Positions 1-11,885 are shown, counted from the stretch's first letter. The stretch is DNA of 64,000 nucleotides from Cristatella mucedo (GCA_009760855.2 WPIO01000125.1:617001-681000), one strand, 5' to 3'. Numbers and translations are program-made. Notes: generated by a model from the sequence alone, not told the origin.

Positions 1-846
1 AGGAAATCTCAAGATGCTACTATTGATTGGTCATTCACAGTTAGCTTATATGGTCATTTGGCTTAAATGAGCGTTTGCTTCCAGCAATCGTAGACTAGAA
101 GTGGAAGATGCAACACGGACAGGTGAGTCTGCTGCCGTAGATGCTCGAGGCAGACATTGGCAGTATCCGGCAACAGCCTTACTAACTTGAGTTGTTAAGC
201 CAAACCCCAGCATCCTACAAATGTTGCTGCACAAACGATTAGTTAAGCATTTAGAGTTCAGCAAATCGCCTTTTAGGTCAAACGGTAAGTGGCACCAGGA
301 CATAGCTAAGGCAGAACAAGAATCCAGCTGAGAATGTGTAATGTACTTGCGACTTAGTCTATAGTTCAAGCCGGCGGAGGTTTCAGGAACCTGGTGGTTG
401 TCGAACTCGATGGTAAGTCTTGAACCTGGCCCGGTTCGTGAAGTACTGTGACAGCAGATCAAGCAGTCATTGCCCGAACTCAAAACTGCCAAAATTGTGG
501 GCACTTAGCGCTCATCAAACATGGCTGATCTTAACGAGGAGTTAGGTCAATGCAAGCATCCCTGCTAACACTAGCGAAGCATCGTGTTGTACTTAAGCAA
601 CTAACTGTTAAATATATTGCTACGACAAGCCGGTCATTAGATCTAAATAAGGGTTTGCTTCGCATTTCAACTCCTAATTTAGGCATCAGCACCCTTGGTT
701 GGGTGTGGCAAGTTTAATAAAGACGGGATTGCTTAGCTATAACTTTATTTACGGTTGAGCATTAGGACGTTACTATGGGGCGGGCTGATGTGTGTTGCTG
801 GATCATTGCTGCACGATCAGTATGGCGTGAAACTGACTTCCTTTTG
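1..846. other. Unannotated sequence with one long minus-strand frame
   Basis: No repeat family or gene is recognised here. A 152-codon frame is open on the minus strand from 504 down to 46. Its translation has no signal peptide, no recognisable domain and no splice-site logic, so it may be chance or the worn 5' part of a retroelement. Sequence close to the right edge leads into the ATT-rich tail of a LINE family A copy. Confidence 0.3.
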
Positions 847-1760
847 GGGTAATAATAATAGATTTGTATAGTGCCCTCAGAGAGCTCAATCCGTTTCTAG
901 GCACTTGACATATGCTGTAAAGGAAGCATGATCATATGGCTACAGCTAACATGTATGGTGCCAACATATATAGCATGGTTAGTGTCGGCACCATAAGCAC
1001 ACACAGGACGTCACAAGGACCCGGTAAATGCTGTAAGAAACAGCTTATGTTTGAGCTTCTTTATAAATGTTTTTAACTCATGGGATGTCGTGACATCAGG
1101 TGGGAGTGAGCTCCAGGCTTTAGGAGCATACAAACTAAAGTGGCTTCTCCAAAGGATTTTTAAGGTTCGTTCGAGGTATAGCTAAACGAATAGAGTCAAA
1201 GAGCAGGTGGTACAATGCCTAGCCTACTTAAGGAGTTGTTCTGATAGATAGGCTGGAGTGAGAGAATAAAGGGACCTAAAAGGGAGTAACAAAACCTTGA
1301 AGTCGATGCACTGCTTGATTGGGAGACAGTGCAGATTTCGTGGACTGGCATTATGTGGCAAAGAAAGGTTTGCTAATTTATTAGTATCATTTATACACAG
1401 GCAGTAGAGCTAGGCTATCATCACTGCTCGCACTGGGCAATAGAAAGGATTGCTCACTTCCAGACTCAACCCCAATATTTGGATTGTGAAGAGCGAGCAT
1501 CTTACCATACCGTCGGTTGTCAGCAGTGCATGCAGCAAGGGAGTTGAAAAAGTTTGAGGTGCTGGAGAGCTGGGATGGATCAAAGCATAAGTATAGCTGT
1601 GCCATTTGCATAGAGAGAAAAGCCTAGATTGGGCTTTGTAATCACATCAGCAAGAGGGAGAATATAAATTTAAAAAAGCGGACCAAGCACAGAGCCCTTA
1701 GGTACCCATCATTTGAGTGGTTTTTCAGATGAACCTTGCCAACGAACATCGGTAACATTG
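847..1760 (-). mobile_element. LINE family A fragment, 5'-truncated, internally deleted
   Basis: The 3' end lies at 847 with a short TAA-rich tail, followed by the family A 3' signature (minus-strand view of GTGCCCTCAGAGAGCTCAAT). The 3'UTR and the end of the reverse transcriptase follow to about 1310. A deletion joins this to an upstream reverse transcriptase block at about 1390-1750. In that block the minus strand shows decayed sequence equivalent to the VLGPLLF region that normally precedes the catalytic YADD. Several stops and frameshifts are present, so the copy is dead. The family is L2/CR1-like by its reverse transcriptase motifs. Confidence 0.8.
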
Positions 1761-2916
1761 CTCAAAAGTATACAAGAATGTAATTATAGATGAGAACTAA
1801 AAACATCGATCTTTTTTTATCTAACAAATAAGGGCCTTTTTAGTTTTATGCCAGCCGTTCTTGACCTCAAAGAAACCAAAACATTACATTTTACAGGTAT
1901 TGAAAGTGCCTTCTGAAATTAATATAAGAGGATCCAATATAGTGCAAGCAGCTGGCACACCGAGCAGTTTGAAAATTGCATAACCTCTTAAAATAGTTCT
2001 TTTTCATCATATGTGGTCTACACTGATATTTCGGGTGTACCGAGTCACCGACTTTTTGCATCTTGTCAAGCCGTATTTACCCAGAGTTCCGCATTCAAAA
2101 AAGTGCACGTTGACAATTGCTCAGTAAGTAGCCAGCACAGTCATGGAGATGTATTTTTTTTTACAAAACACACTATTGGTACACCCAGAATATCTTAGCC
2201 CGAATTTTTATATGGCGCTGGAACAAAATATCCTTTAGAGATGGCAAACACGACATAAACCGTAGGTAGCTTTTGCAGCCTCAAAAACAGGTTCTTTTTA
2301 TGTTTTTCATATTCAATAGACTAGCTTAGAAGGTAATAGCTTGCTCACTTTGATGCACACAATGGTTTGTTATAAATTTGCTTTCTACATTTTTACCAAA
2401 GTTTTTTGCTAGAAGTTTTTAAGATACAGTAGTTTTTACGGTTAGTTTTGGTACTCCGGGTGCATAAAGTCTTTGTGCCAGATCGCAATCACAAGCTAGC
2501 CAGCCGCATGAACCTTAAAAACCTAGTTGGCACTGCTTAGTAAGGAAGATAGATGAAACATAACATTTTTGAAAAATGACAAGACGCGAAGTATTTACCC
2601 AGAATTCCATGAACAATTTTCTCTAAACATGCTAAAATCTACTAATTAAAGCGAGAAAGTCCGTCACGCCGCAAGATGGTGTACTTGTATCGCGTGGCAA
2701 GATGGCAAACTTCCATCAAGCGGCTAGATGGTGCCGAGTTCTTCGGACGGAACGACTATGACTCAGCAAAGCGAGTCAAATGGGCAGTGAGCAGATTGTG
2801 TTTTATGGAATTATTTTTAATGTATGCGTTATTTACTAATAATTTCATAAAAATGTATTGAAAGTTGTGTAATTTGACGTTTTTTATTTAAAAAAATATT
2901 AGCTAAATTAATACGA
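1761..2916. other. AT-rich unannotated sequence
   Basis: About 1.15 kb with only short frames (up to 61 codons, for example 2013-2198 and 2676-2861) in both orientations. No splice-bounded coding stretch, repeat family or structural RNA was recognised. Confidence 0.4.
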
Positions 2917-4339
2917 ATAATTATAATAATAATATATTTGTATTGGACCCTCGGAAAAATGAATCTTTTTTAAGCACTATACGGATGTTGTAAAGAAATT
3001 AGTAGTAGTAACTTGCGAAATGTCATCAAGCATAATCTTCTTAGATATGGCATGCACAAGGTCAACATGTAGATATGATTATTAGCAATAGGCATAGTGT
3101 CAGCGTGCATAAGCACACAAAGGACGAATCACAAGGACCCACTAAATGCTGTTATAAACAAATCTGTTTTAAGCTTCTTGTTAAATGATGTCATGTCAGA
3201 GGATGTCGTGACGTCAGTTGGGAGTAAGTTCCAGGCTTTGGGAGCGTAGGAACTAAAGGGACGGCCTCCAAAGGATTTGAGGTTCGAACGAGGTGTAGCT
3301 AAACGATTTGATTCAGAACAACGGGTAGTACGATGCTTGGCCTGGTGGGGGAGTAGTTTTTATAGGTAGGCTGAAGCCAGAGAATGAAGGGACCTAAAAG
3401 TAAGTGACAAAACTGTGAAGTCGATATGCTGCTTGATTAGGAGCCAGTGCATTTCGGTTAGAAGTGGTGTGATGTGGCAGTTGTGATGCTCACGACAGAC
3501 AAGCCAAGCTGCTGAGTTTTGCACCAACTGTAAGTACTTGACTGCACAGGCCGATAGACCAGTACGTAGTGAGTTTCAGGAGTCAAGATGGGATGTCATA
3601 AATGCATGAACCATTTTGGATGTAGTATCCATGTCTAAACAAGCTCGAATTTAAGCAATGTTATGCAGATAAAAGTAGGCAGACTTGTCAGGTAGAGCTG
3701 ATGTGGTCATCTACTGAAAGGTTACTTTGGAACAGGACAGCAAGCTAGACCTCGTGCAGATGCAACAGGAGATATTCAATGCAATATGTCTCCATCTGTA
3801 ACTCCACAAAGCCACGAAGACTATGTAGATGTTATGCAGGAGAGTTTTCTATGGTGTACTCACAGCCTAAGAGGCTTTTGGTACGCATTCGGTGGCCAAC
3901 AGACTTCATCTCACGCAGCAAAGAGAAAGTGAGAAGCAGAATTGAGTCAGGAGAGCATGAGGTAGCAAGTGGCATAGAAGTAGCAGCTCAGGACGGCTGG
4001 GAAAGATTGATATGCTGGCAGAGCCAATTTTGAGCAATAATCTTTCCAGCTTCTGAGTCACACTCGGTTTGCCGATATTATGGTGATTTACTGCAATCCA
4101 TATGTGGATGTCAACAATACACGAAAGAAGATTGTTTACAGAATTCGACGAGCTGAAGGGCTGGGTGTGATCAAAGCAAAAGTAAAACCGAGTATCATAT
4201 TCATACAAGTGAAAGCCTAGATTGTGCTTGGTGAACACATCGGCAAGAGGCAGAGTATAAACTGCAAAAAGAAGCGGACCGAGCACAAAGCTCTGAGGTA
4301 CACAGTGCCTCAACTTTTTTTCGGATGACCTTTGTCCGG
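2917..4339 (-). mobile_element. LINE family A fragment carrying a nested LINE B insertion
   Basis: The 3' terminus is the TAA-rich stretch near 2917-2940. The 3'UTR, the C-terminal part of the reverse transcriptase and the catalytic region follow on the minus strand. Near 4200-4300 the translation retains VLGPLLF and IYTLPLADVF-like residues. The catalytic YADD box is replaced by YEYD (about 4188-4214), which would remove one catalytic aspartate. The usual GVPQGS turn reads CVPQSF. A LINE family B 3' fragment (3776-4008) interrupts the body. The element is 5'-truncated inside the reverse transcriptase at about 4339. Confidence 0.85.
3776..4008 (-). mobile_element. LINE family B 3'-end fragment nested in LINE A, with TSD
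   Basis: A 233-bp piece matches the 3' end of LINE family B, best compared with the copy at 45695-47125. It interrupts the family A sequence within the motif GGAGATATGCTGGCAG. The five bases GATAT occur on both sides (3771-3775 and 4009-4013), so they are the likely target-site duplication. This order shows that family B was active after this family A copy had landed. Confidence 0.8.
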
Positions 4340-4640
4340 TCACCTGACTTGACGACATTAAAAAAGAAGCTACAAATGCATCTCGCATCTATTTATTATA
4401 GCATTTAGTGGGACCATGTGATTCGTCCTTTTTGTGCTTATGCGTGCTGACACTGCATGCTACTACTCACGATATTTGCATGCTGACCAAATGCATGTCG
4501 CCTCTGTGTTGCGCTTGTTGACATTGAGCATGCTACCACTCACCATTCGCCCATGCTTCCTTTACAGCATATGTAAAGTACCAAGAAGGAGATTAATTTC
4601 TCTGAGAGGGTATACAAATGAATTATTATTATGATTAAAG
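4340..4640 (+). mobile_element. LINE family A 3' end, plus orientation
   Basis: The fragment starts in the last codons of the LINE ORF (TTFKKKL-like residues at about 4352-4375), continues through the 3'UTR, and ends in the family signature followed by AATTATTATTATG. It is flanked on both sides by minus-oriented family A fragments whose reverse transcriptase segments overlap by about 70 bp. The overlapping segments differ at many positions, so they are separate copies and not a duplication of the target. Confidence 0.8.
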
Positions 4641-5138
4641 GAAATGGACCTAGCACCGAGCCCTAAGGTACGGAGGACTTCAGTGGTTCTTCGGATGATC
4701 TTTGTCCATTCGCATCAATACTCCAACGAGAGTCTCCAACGAGATAGGATCGGAAGCATTGCAATGCTGTGCCAGTGATTTCCAGGCCAGAAGAGAGGTC
4801 CTTAAGAATGGCTTGGTGATCAAATATATGAAACGCTGCCGAAAGATCAAATAAAACCAACAGAGAGACTTTACCCAAGTCTGCATTCCTGAGAAGGTTG
4901 TTTTAAACCCTAAACAATGCTGACTCAAAGGGGTGAGTAGCTCTAAATCCAGACTGGAACTCAATTGCAAGGCTTGAGGTTTCAATATAAGTTGTTATGC
5001 GTGGCAGCAGCAGATCTATGCATTTTAAAAGTAGGAGAGTGAGAATAGGGTCTAGAGAACTAGTAGTCTTCTTTAACTGGGAGATGCATTTGAGGATGAG
5101 ATCACTCGTGGCCTCCTTGCATGTAGACACAAAAGTAA
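4641..5138 (-). mobile_element. LINE family A reverse transcriptase fragment
   Basis: Two minus-strand frames, 4878-4663 and 5130-4903, carry reverse transcriptase motifs: a VLFDLSAAFHIFDHQAIL block (the LDLSAAFD box with its first catalytic Asp) and a FQSGFRATHPFESAL block (usually FQSGFRxxHSTETAL). A frameshift separates them. The stretch normally lying between the LKK...SLDPI segment and the YIET segment, including the ANYRPVSNLPFLSK box, is missing, so an internal deletion of roughly 40-50 codons is likely. The copy has neither a 5' nor a 3' end. Confidence 0.8.
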
Positions 5139-5195
5139 AAGCCTCATTTATGTAGCGGTAAAAAAAGCCTCAGCGGCTTTCACCACCGATCAGCT
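5139..5195 (-). repeat. SINE family B tail fragment
   Basis: Read on the minus strand this is the tail half of SINE family B: an AGCGGTGGTGAAAGCC-like block followed by GAGGCT, a CGCTA-type motif and AATGAGGCTT. The tRNA-like head is absent. It compares with 37800-37885 and 27190-27250. Confidence 0.55.
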
Positions 5196-5245
5196 AATAT
5201 CGCGTTCTTTGCTCATAGAGCCAGCTCGCTTCCTGCTCTAGGCAT

Positions 5246-5393
5246 CGCCGAGCTGGTTTGGTCTAGCGGTTAAGGGGCTCGCCCCGACCACGGTCTGACT
5301 GAGGTCGTGGGCTCGAGCCTCGAGGCGTATGTGAAGCGCCTGAATAGAGATTAAGTTCTCTTGGGGCGCTATATAAATGAATTATATTTTATC
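5246..5393 (+). repeat. SINE family A, near full length
   Basis: A tRNA-like head carries an A box (TGGTCTAGCGGTTAAGG) at about 5258-5274 and a B box (GGGCTCGAGCC) at about 5309-5319, the internal RNA polymerase III promoter layout. The 3' half, GCGCCTGAATAGAGATTAAG onward and ending in AAATGAATTATAT, resembles the 3' end of LINE family A. This is the clearest plus-strand copy. It suggests transcription by polymerase III and reverse transcription by the LINE A enzyme; the second point is inferred from the shared tail. Confidence 0.85.
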
Positions 5394-6534
5394 GCAAAAA
5401 AATGTTTATTTATCGCAAATATAAACAGATGCCATCGACTATATACTGCGGCCATAGCAGGAAGTGAGCTGGCTTTATAAACGACGACGCCATATATCAG
5501 CTGAGGAGCTAAGCGAGTGCTTTCATCAGGAAATACTGAACTTTTAACGTCATAACCAAGAGAAACATAACGGAAATGTGGTGGGGACTGTGTTTGGGGA
5601 CTTCTGCGAGAAAGTAATGTGTTATGCAATCACAGATCTAGAACATCATTCCTGAACCTTTTCAAGTGGCCATTGTTGTGCGACGCTAGAAGAAATATAT
5701 GCTTTTTTGATTCATTTGATACTCTTTCCGACTCTATGTGAACAACTAGACGCGAATTTAATTTGTCAGTTTTCTTGTCGAAAATTGGTTAACATTAAGT
5801 TAATCAACGTCCTGGTCACACAAGTAAAGCTTTTAGCAAATCATACCAATTTTCTCCCTGATAAATTAAGAAATAACACCGACTACCTGGATAAAATTTT
5901 TGGCACACTTACTGTTCTCAAGGATGATCATATTCTAACCATTTGGCATGCATAATGTTTGCTACCATGGTTCCAGCAAGGGGTTTCCAGCTTTTTAGGC
6001 TTGATGGCATCCCATAACTAAGCGTTTTTTTTAGCGGGGTAAACCATTTCGTTTCAGTTGAAACTAGAAAGTCTGCGATGGTGGCATCATTCTTTTCTAA
6101 GAGTATTATATTTTTTATAGAGTTGCAAGATATTTGTTCTTGGACAAGTTTAAAGAAGCACACAGAGTGATGCAAAGAGTTCGCGCTGCTTTAGGCTGTC
6201 CAAACAGGGGTAGGATTTTATTTTCCATTCAGTGCGTCAAAAAGAGACTTCCGCGGAGCTCGCCTTCGACAGGAGGCTGCAGACTTTCCAAAAATTGTCA
6301 AGGGTCAAAATAACAGCAAAAATAAACAGGTAATATGAAAATCAAAGGAAATAGCCAGTCATTATAATGGCTACTTCCGAAACTTTTTTTTAGAAGAATC
6401 CGAATAAAAGTTCCGGTGCTACGCCTTTCGTGTTTGAGGTTTAGCCCCCCTCCCACCATACCGAGATCCTGACTGCTTCCACGTAGTCACTGGCAGGTGC
6501 TGAGAGAACGGCCAGAAGTTGAGCCCCCTAGAGA
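5394..6534. other. Unannotated sequence
   Basis: About 1.1 kb of mostly AT-rich sequence. Frames at 5707-5955 (+) and 6175-5918 (-) are 82-85 codons long and match nothing I recognise. No splice-bounded exon or repeat was identified. Confidence 0.35.
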
Positions 6535-6622
6535 GCCCACTATAGTCCCCCACAGCGCCCACTATAGTCCCCCACAGCGCCCTCTACAGTCTCCTACAGC
6601 GCCCTCTACAGTTTCCTTCAGT
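6535..6622. repeat. Minisatellite, four copies of a 22-bp unit
   Basis: The unit starts GCCCACTATAGTCCCCCACA and repeats at 6535, 6557, 6579 and 6601. The first two copies are identical, the third differs by a few bases, and the fourth is more worn. The gradient suggests expansion from the left side. Confidence 0.9.
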
Positions 6623-6898
6623 GCTCTCTTTGCAAGGGTGGCGGGCGTTCTCGTTAAACGAATTTATACCTTAATCTGCAGCTGACAAAGCTTGAGTTAG
6701 CAGCTGTTATGTGATGCGAATCGCGGTGCCTACGCCCCAGTGTTTTCCGCACTGCGAGCACGCACTCACCTGTCGGAAAGACTCCATTTGTCGAAAGCAT
6801 TTCCTCTAGCAGCTTTGCGGCGGGTTGCGAAACCAACTGCGAGGCATGTCTTTTGGATCGTGCACCTTTTCTTGAAACTCGAAGCTGTAAGGCCCGCG

Positions 6899-7384
6899 AT
6901 AATAATAATAATAATATAATAATTCACTTTATGAAGCGCCCTCAGAGAACTCAATCTTTTCCCAGGCGCTTTACATTTGCTGCAAAGGGAAACGCGATTG
7001 AATCGTAATATCATTCTTGATAAACAACATGAATAACATGGTTAGGGATGACATGCACAGGGTCAGTATGCAAGTGTGGTTATGGGCAGCATGCACAGTG
7101 TCAGCACGCATAAGCACATGAAGGACGAATCACAGGACGCACTAAATGCCGTCCTAAATAGGTGTGTTTTTAAGTTCTTTTTAAATGTGGTCAAGTCAGG
7201 CGATGTTCTGACGCAAGGCGGGAGGGAGTTCCAGGCTTTGGGAGCATACGAACTAAATGCACGGTCTCCAAAGGATTTGAGGTTTGTACGAGTTATTGGT
7301 AAACTCTTGGATTCCGAAAAGCGGGCGGTTACAATGCTTGGCCTGGTGGGGGAGTAGATCTGAGAGATAGGCTGGAGCCGGGCG
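6899..7384 (-). mobile_element. LINE family A 3' fragment
   Basis: It begins with a TAA/ATA-rich tail (6899-6930) and the well kept 3' signature GAAGCGCCCTCAGAGAACTC, then the 3'UTR and the last ~110 codons of the ORF. The minus-strand frame 7404-7063 shows the C-terminal motif KSFGDRAFSSYAPKAWNSLP and a TTFKKNLKTHLF end. This is one of the least decayed C-termini in the window. It is 5'-truncated near 7384 and is followed by about 140 bp of unrelated GC-rich sequence. Confidence 0.85.
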
Positions 7385-7524
7385 AAGTCAATAGGAAAAA
7401 GCACTACCGCCTAAAAGTATTTACCTTGGGAATGGCCCGCACCGACTGGCGGGCGGCAAATAGCAGCGAGGCGGGCGAGCTCGACCCAGTCTCGTTTCGT
7501 CGTGCAGAAGTCGTCTGAAGAGTG

Positions 7525-9480
7525 GGTGGGTGGTACGTTGCCTAACCTGATTTGGAAGCAGTTCGTATAGATAGGCTAGAGCAAGAGAATGAAGGGACCT
7601 AAGCAAGAATGACAAAACCTTGAACTCGAAGTGCTGCTTGATGGGGAGCCAGTTCAGGTAGGTGATAAGTGGTGTAATTTGGAAAGTGTGACGTTCACGA
7701 TAGACACGGCATATTTTCTGAGTTTTGCGCCAAATGCAAGCGCCTTATTGCTTAGCCTGAAGAACTGTAAGCAGTGAGTTACCCTAGTTGAGATAGGATA
7801 TCACAAATGTATGTATCAGCTTAGAAAATAATAATAATACAAATAATACTAATGCACTCGATATAGCGCCCTCAGAGAATTCAATCTCTTTCTAGGCACT
7901 TTTAAATTTGTTGCCAAGAAAGCACGATCGAACGGTTAGTGGTAGCGTACAGGTATCGCTGTCTCAGCAGACACACGAATTGTCGTTATGCTAGAGCTGA
8001 GCAGACTTGACTGATGTGGTCATCTATAGAAAGGTCATTATATAACACCCTTTATAACAGGCTACTCAGATCGCATATAGATTGCTACGCGAGCGATGCT
8101 TGCCAACGCAATTTTGAGGGTTAGGTTTTCCGACTTCTGTGTTCTACGTTTGCCCACAACTAACAGCCAACTAGCAACTACTAGTTGGTTTTATTGTCAC
8201 TTAATTTCATGAGGTTTGCTGCTACCCAAGATGTCAGCAATACATGCAGCAAGGGCTTTGGCAGAAATATTTGGATGGATCAAAGCATAGGTACGCATCG
8301 TGTCATTTGCATTAAAATAACAGCCCAGATTGTGCTAGACGATAATATCGTCAAGTTGGAGAGTATAAATTGTAAAAAAAAAGTGGATCAAGCGCAGATA
8401 CCTGGGTTACCAAGTACTTTAGAAACTCCTCGATGGACCGTTGTCCACTAATATAAATGCTCAGAAGTCTCCCACTAAAATTGGACATAAATCATTATAA
8501 AGCAGTACCAGTGATGCCCAAGCAAGATGGGAGGCTCTCAAAAGGGCCTCGTGATCAATAGCACCAAACACTGCCAAAAGATCTAGCGAAGCAAGCAGAG
8601 AGGCTTTTAGTAAGTCTACATTTCTGAGGTCATTATACCCCGACAGCAATGCCGTCTCTCCGTGGAGTAAATAGCTCTAAAACCTGGTAGGAACTTGCTT
8701 ACAAGGTTTGAAGTTTCAATGTAAGAGTTTAGATAGTCCGCTACTACTCGTTTAAGTTTCTTTGATAAGAACGGCAGTGGGGACACTGGTTGGAAGTTGC
8801 TTAAGTACTCCTGATCTATAGTTACGTTAATAATGAGTGGCCTAATAACAGCCCTTTTGAAAGATGCAGAGATTTGACCTGAGGCAACTGAAATATCAAA
8901 TATGCTAAATAGGCAGGGAAGCAGCAGGAAAGCGCACGTGGAAAGGAGAGGAGTGGGTGTTGGATTTAGAGGGCTTGTACTCCTCTTAGGCTGGGCGATG
9001 GACTTAGAAATGAGGCAACAGCTTGGCTGGCTTGAAGGTGGACATTGAGGCACTGAACGGGACTGAAGAAGAAGAGTCCAGTCGGGACGTTGTCACCTTA
9101 GGGATGGGCTCTCTAATCTTATATAACTTGCTGACAAAGCAGCTAGAGAACCCACTACGATCGCTATGCAAGGTGTTGACATGAGAGCGGCTATGGAGAC
9201 GGTTGATAGGCATCCGCATATTTGGATCGTGCATCTATGATTCAAATATGCTTTTAGATAAGCTAGACTCGGTCGTAGCCAGGATGGATGGGTACAATCT
9301 ACAACAGTCCTCGATGCCAGTCGATTGAAAGTCAGTCCTTGTCTTTGGTATGCCTTTGCAAGCTTTCGCTTAGTATTCCTAGCTAGTTTATTGTCTGGAG
9401 TGAACCGTAGGCCTTCTTGGGCGAGGATGTACAATGTGCTTTGTCCGAGAATTAGTTTTGTCCAGAACGTCGTCTAGAGT
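7525..9480 (-). mobile_element. LINE family A, longest reverse transcriptase remnant
   Basis: The copy lacks its 3' terminus and begins in the C-terminal reverse transcriptase. It is interrupted by a small same-family insertion (7826-7945), then continues upstream through the reverse transcriptase. Minus-strand frames 8649-8461, 9053-8616 and 9434-9093 give, in ORF order: a linker (TPDNKLARNTKRKLAKAYQR), the FKRAVIRPL segment, a worn NFQPVSPLPFLSK box, FLPGFRAIYSTE, and a LLAVFGAIDHEALL box where the catalytic Asp region is degraded. Three or more frameshifts separate these. The upstream boundary near 9480 is approximate. Confidence 0.8.
7826..7945 (-). mobile_element. LINE family A 3' tip nested in another LINE A
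   Basis: About 120 bp comprising an AATAATAAT-rich tail and the family 3' signature (TATAGCGCCCTCAGAGAATT). It sits inside the family A copy 7525-9480, which resumes at about 7965. It is a very short, 5'-truncated insertion of the same family. A possible target duplication around GTATCAG / GTATCGCTGTCTCAG is imperfect. Confidence 0.7.
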
Positions 9481-10636
9481 CGTGTTACAATATTTCATCA
9501 GTGAAGACAGGTCGGACGGAGGACTGGGCAGCAGCGTCAAATTTCATGTGGGACATTATCAATATCGAGGTTCTTAAGGTTTCACGATTCGCAGCTAATT
9601 CTGGTCAGAGAAGGATGCACAAACTGTAGAATGACTTAAAACCGCATGTGGTCGGATGCGAAGAATATGATAGTGATACGAATGAGTTGAAAGCATATAA
9701 TCGTGGGATAATATTTGATCGAGAATGCGACCTGTGCTGCGAGTGTTGCAAACGCATGAGCCACAAGAAAAAAAGGCATTAATCAAGGTGCAAAATACTC
9801 CAAGAAATGAGGCCAGAGGCGCCGACGCACTCCAGTCCGGAGTGAGAGCCGAAAGGTTTCAGCGTCGGCTGGCGACGACAGCACGACGAGATCTCGTACC
9901 AGTTAATTGGATATAGAGGCATATGATCGGCGGTCGGTTCGGGCATCTATCCAGATCAAATAGCAGCCAATCGATGTTGAAATGAGAGAGCCGCAAAGAG
10001 CAGCCTGGCGAGACGCCGAGGCCATGGGCATCGGGGTCGACGTCATCGGCTGGGTTGCACAAGTGCACTCGGTGTGACCGGAGTCGTGCATGCAGCGGGA
10101 GCTCTACACACGGAAAATAGAAAATCGCAGATCCAGCTGCCGGAGATCGGTAGCGGCGGCGGTGGCAGAGGCGGCGGCTGCACAGGCGCCGGCGGCTGCA
10201 GAGGCGGTGGCTGCTGAGGTGGCGGCCTTGTCGGCGAGGTGTTAGCTTACGTCTGCGACCGACCGCAACCCTCAAATTAACCGAATATGAGCTCATCCCA
10301 AAGAATAACACCCAGGTATCTGACACCAATTAAACAAATTAACTAGACGTGCTCTCAGCGATCATTTTCTCCAGGCAGGTGCCGTACAGCGTGCCTTGCC
10401 ACTGACTTCGAGACTGCCGCCGGTAAGAGGAGAGCTACGCCGAGTGACCGGAGACGTGCTTCCTTCACAAACGCAAAAAATGGACCCGGGCAAAGATTGG
10501 AGAAACAGGCATCGGTTCAGCGAACGTATAGCCAGCTGCAAGAGTGCGCTGGCTGCGAAACGAGACCGAGCTCTGCGATATGCCGATATGCGCAAAGAGA
10601 AAAGCCACACAAGACCGAAACAGAGAAGAGTATATA
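9481..10636. other. Unannotated sequence with a GGC-rich patch
   Basis: The stretch holds a GC-rich patch at about 9990-10260 with imperfect GGCGGCGGTGGC-type runs. Frames are open in both strands (10329-9859 minus, 156 codons; 10396-10845 plus, 149 codons). Neither shows a domain. The GC-rich composition explains the long frames. Confidence 0.35.
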
Positions 10637-10785
10637 TAAAATATATAATTCATTTATATAGCGTCCTAAGAGAACTTAATCTCTATTCAGGCGCTTCACA
10701 TATGCCTCGGGCTCGAGCCCACGACCTCAGTCAGACCTTGGTCGGAGCGAGCACGTTAACCGCTAGACCAAACCAGCTCGGCATG
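10637..10785 (-). repeat. SINE family A, near full length
   Basis: On the plus strand it reads tail-first: AATTCATTTATATAGCG, AGAGAACTTAATCTCTATTC, then the B box complement (GGCTCGAGCCC), then the A box complement near CCGCTAGACCAAACCAGC. It is very similar to the copies at 5246 and 53311, so it is a relatively young member. Confidence 0.85.
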
Positions 10786-11709
10786 GTTCGCATAAGCAAG
10801 ATTGGCAGTTGCTCTTTTTTGGCAACCATAAAGCTTCTGGAGTGACAGCCCATGCTATTGCAGTTGACACGGTGACATATTGATTTTAACCAAGCTTTTG
10901 TGGTTAAAGAAAAATTAAAAAATTAAGTACACATAGATGCACAGCATAACGAGGATTTGAAGGGAGCTTTCCATTACCAATCCCCGAAAAAGATTAGAAG
11001 CCACCTCTGTCAAAATCAGGTGAGTGGTAACAATTTTCGACAGTCAATTGACACCCACAGTATTCGGGTGGTCTGCAGTGTTTCTGTCGCACTGGGATAA
11101 AACAGCAGCCTGTGTGGATGCACAAACAAAGTCGTCTGCAGATGAAAGGGCCGGCTTAGTGCTTTTTTGTCGGTAAATCAGCCCATACAATTATCACTAA
11201 AATATTCTAATAATTTATTCATGTCTGAAATTCTCAGGAATGGGAATAAACTCAATTGCTTAGAACTGAATGCAGGTAAAAAAAAACCACAGCATGCTCC
11301 ATAAATTGATGAAAAATGCAGCCGTCATCGCTATGAAGGAGGCTACGATAAGCCTTATATTTCAGTAATGAATAAACGATGCCATGCGTTGTAAGGAAGA
11401 TGGCACTACGTGACTTATGTGCAATTTGAGTGTCTGCTCGAGCCATAATAGATTCTTATGCATTATTATCAACCTCCGGGAATGCAGACTCTGAGAGTTG
11501 GCTCCGTCACTGCAAAGAAGTTTCCTCGAACTTCAGCTCGAGCTGTGCTCCATACAAGACATGAATGAGCATGAGTTCAGGCACCGAACATGCGGCGGAC
11601 ACGCGACGAGTGCTGATCGGCATGGAGAGTGCCTATAATATTGCAAACAGTCATAGGCTCAGGTTCAAGATCCCCGAATCCAATTAAACCCGGCTTGTCA
11701 AATCATGTG
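10786..11709. other. Unannotated sequence
   Basis: About 0.9 kb without a recognised repeat or exon. Only a 64-codon minus-strand frame at 11446-11252 exceeds 60 codons after the SINE. Confidence 0.4.
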
Positions 11710-11885
11710 TGGAAACAGCGGCTGTATCTTAACCAGGATTAGTAGCCGGATGCTGTGTGGAGGATTCGGCTGGATCTTATGGGTGAGGAGCGTTCGGATC
11801 GTGTGAAGGGATCCTGTGGGCAGGAGTGACCGGATCTTACGGAGGAGGTGGAGGAGTGGCCAGATCTTACTGAGGGGGAGAGGCA
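11710..11885. repeat. Degenerate minisatellite with CCGGATCTTA-like core
   Basis: A core resembling CCGGATCTTA followed by a G-rich spacer recurs at irregular spacing of about 20-35 bp (near 11725, 11748, 11773, 11790, 11826 and 11858). The copies are too diverged to set a single unit length by eye. The purine-rich spacer gives a long leucine-rich minus-strand frame that is not a gene. Confidence 0.5.

Noticed and set aside
4340-4720. A ~70-bp target-site duplication around the plus-strand LINE A at 4340-4640
   Set aside because: The two flanking reverse transcriptase segments differ at too many positions; they are independent old copies.
5246-5320. Functional tRNA genes at SINE heads
   Set aside because: A and B boxes are present but acceptor stems do not pair, and all carry the same non-tRNA tail.
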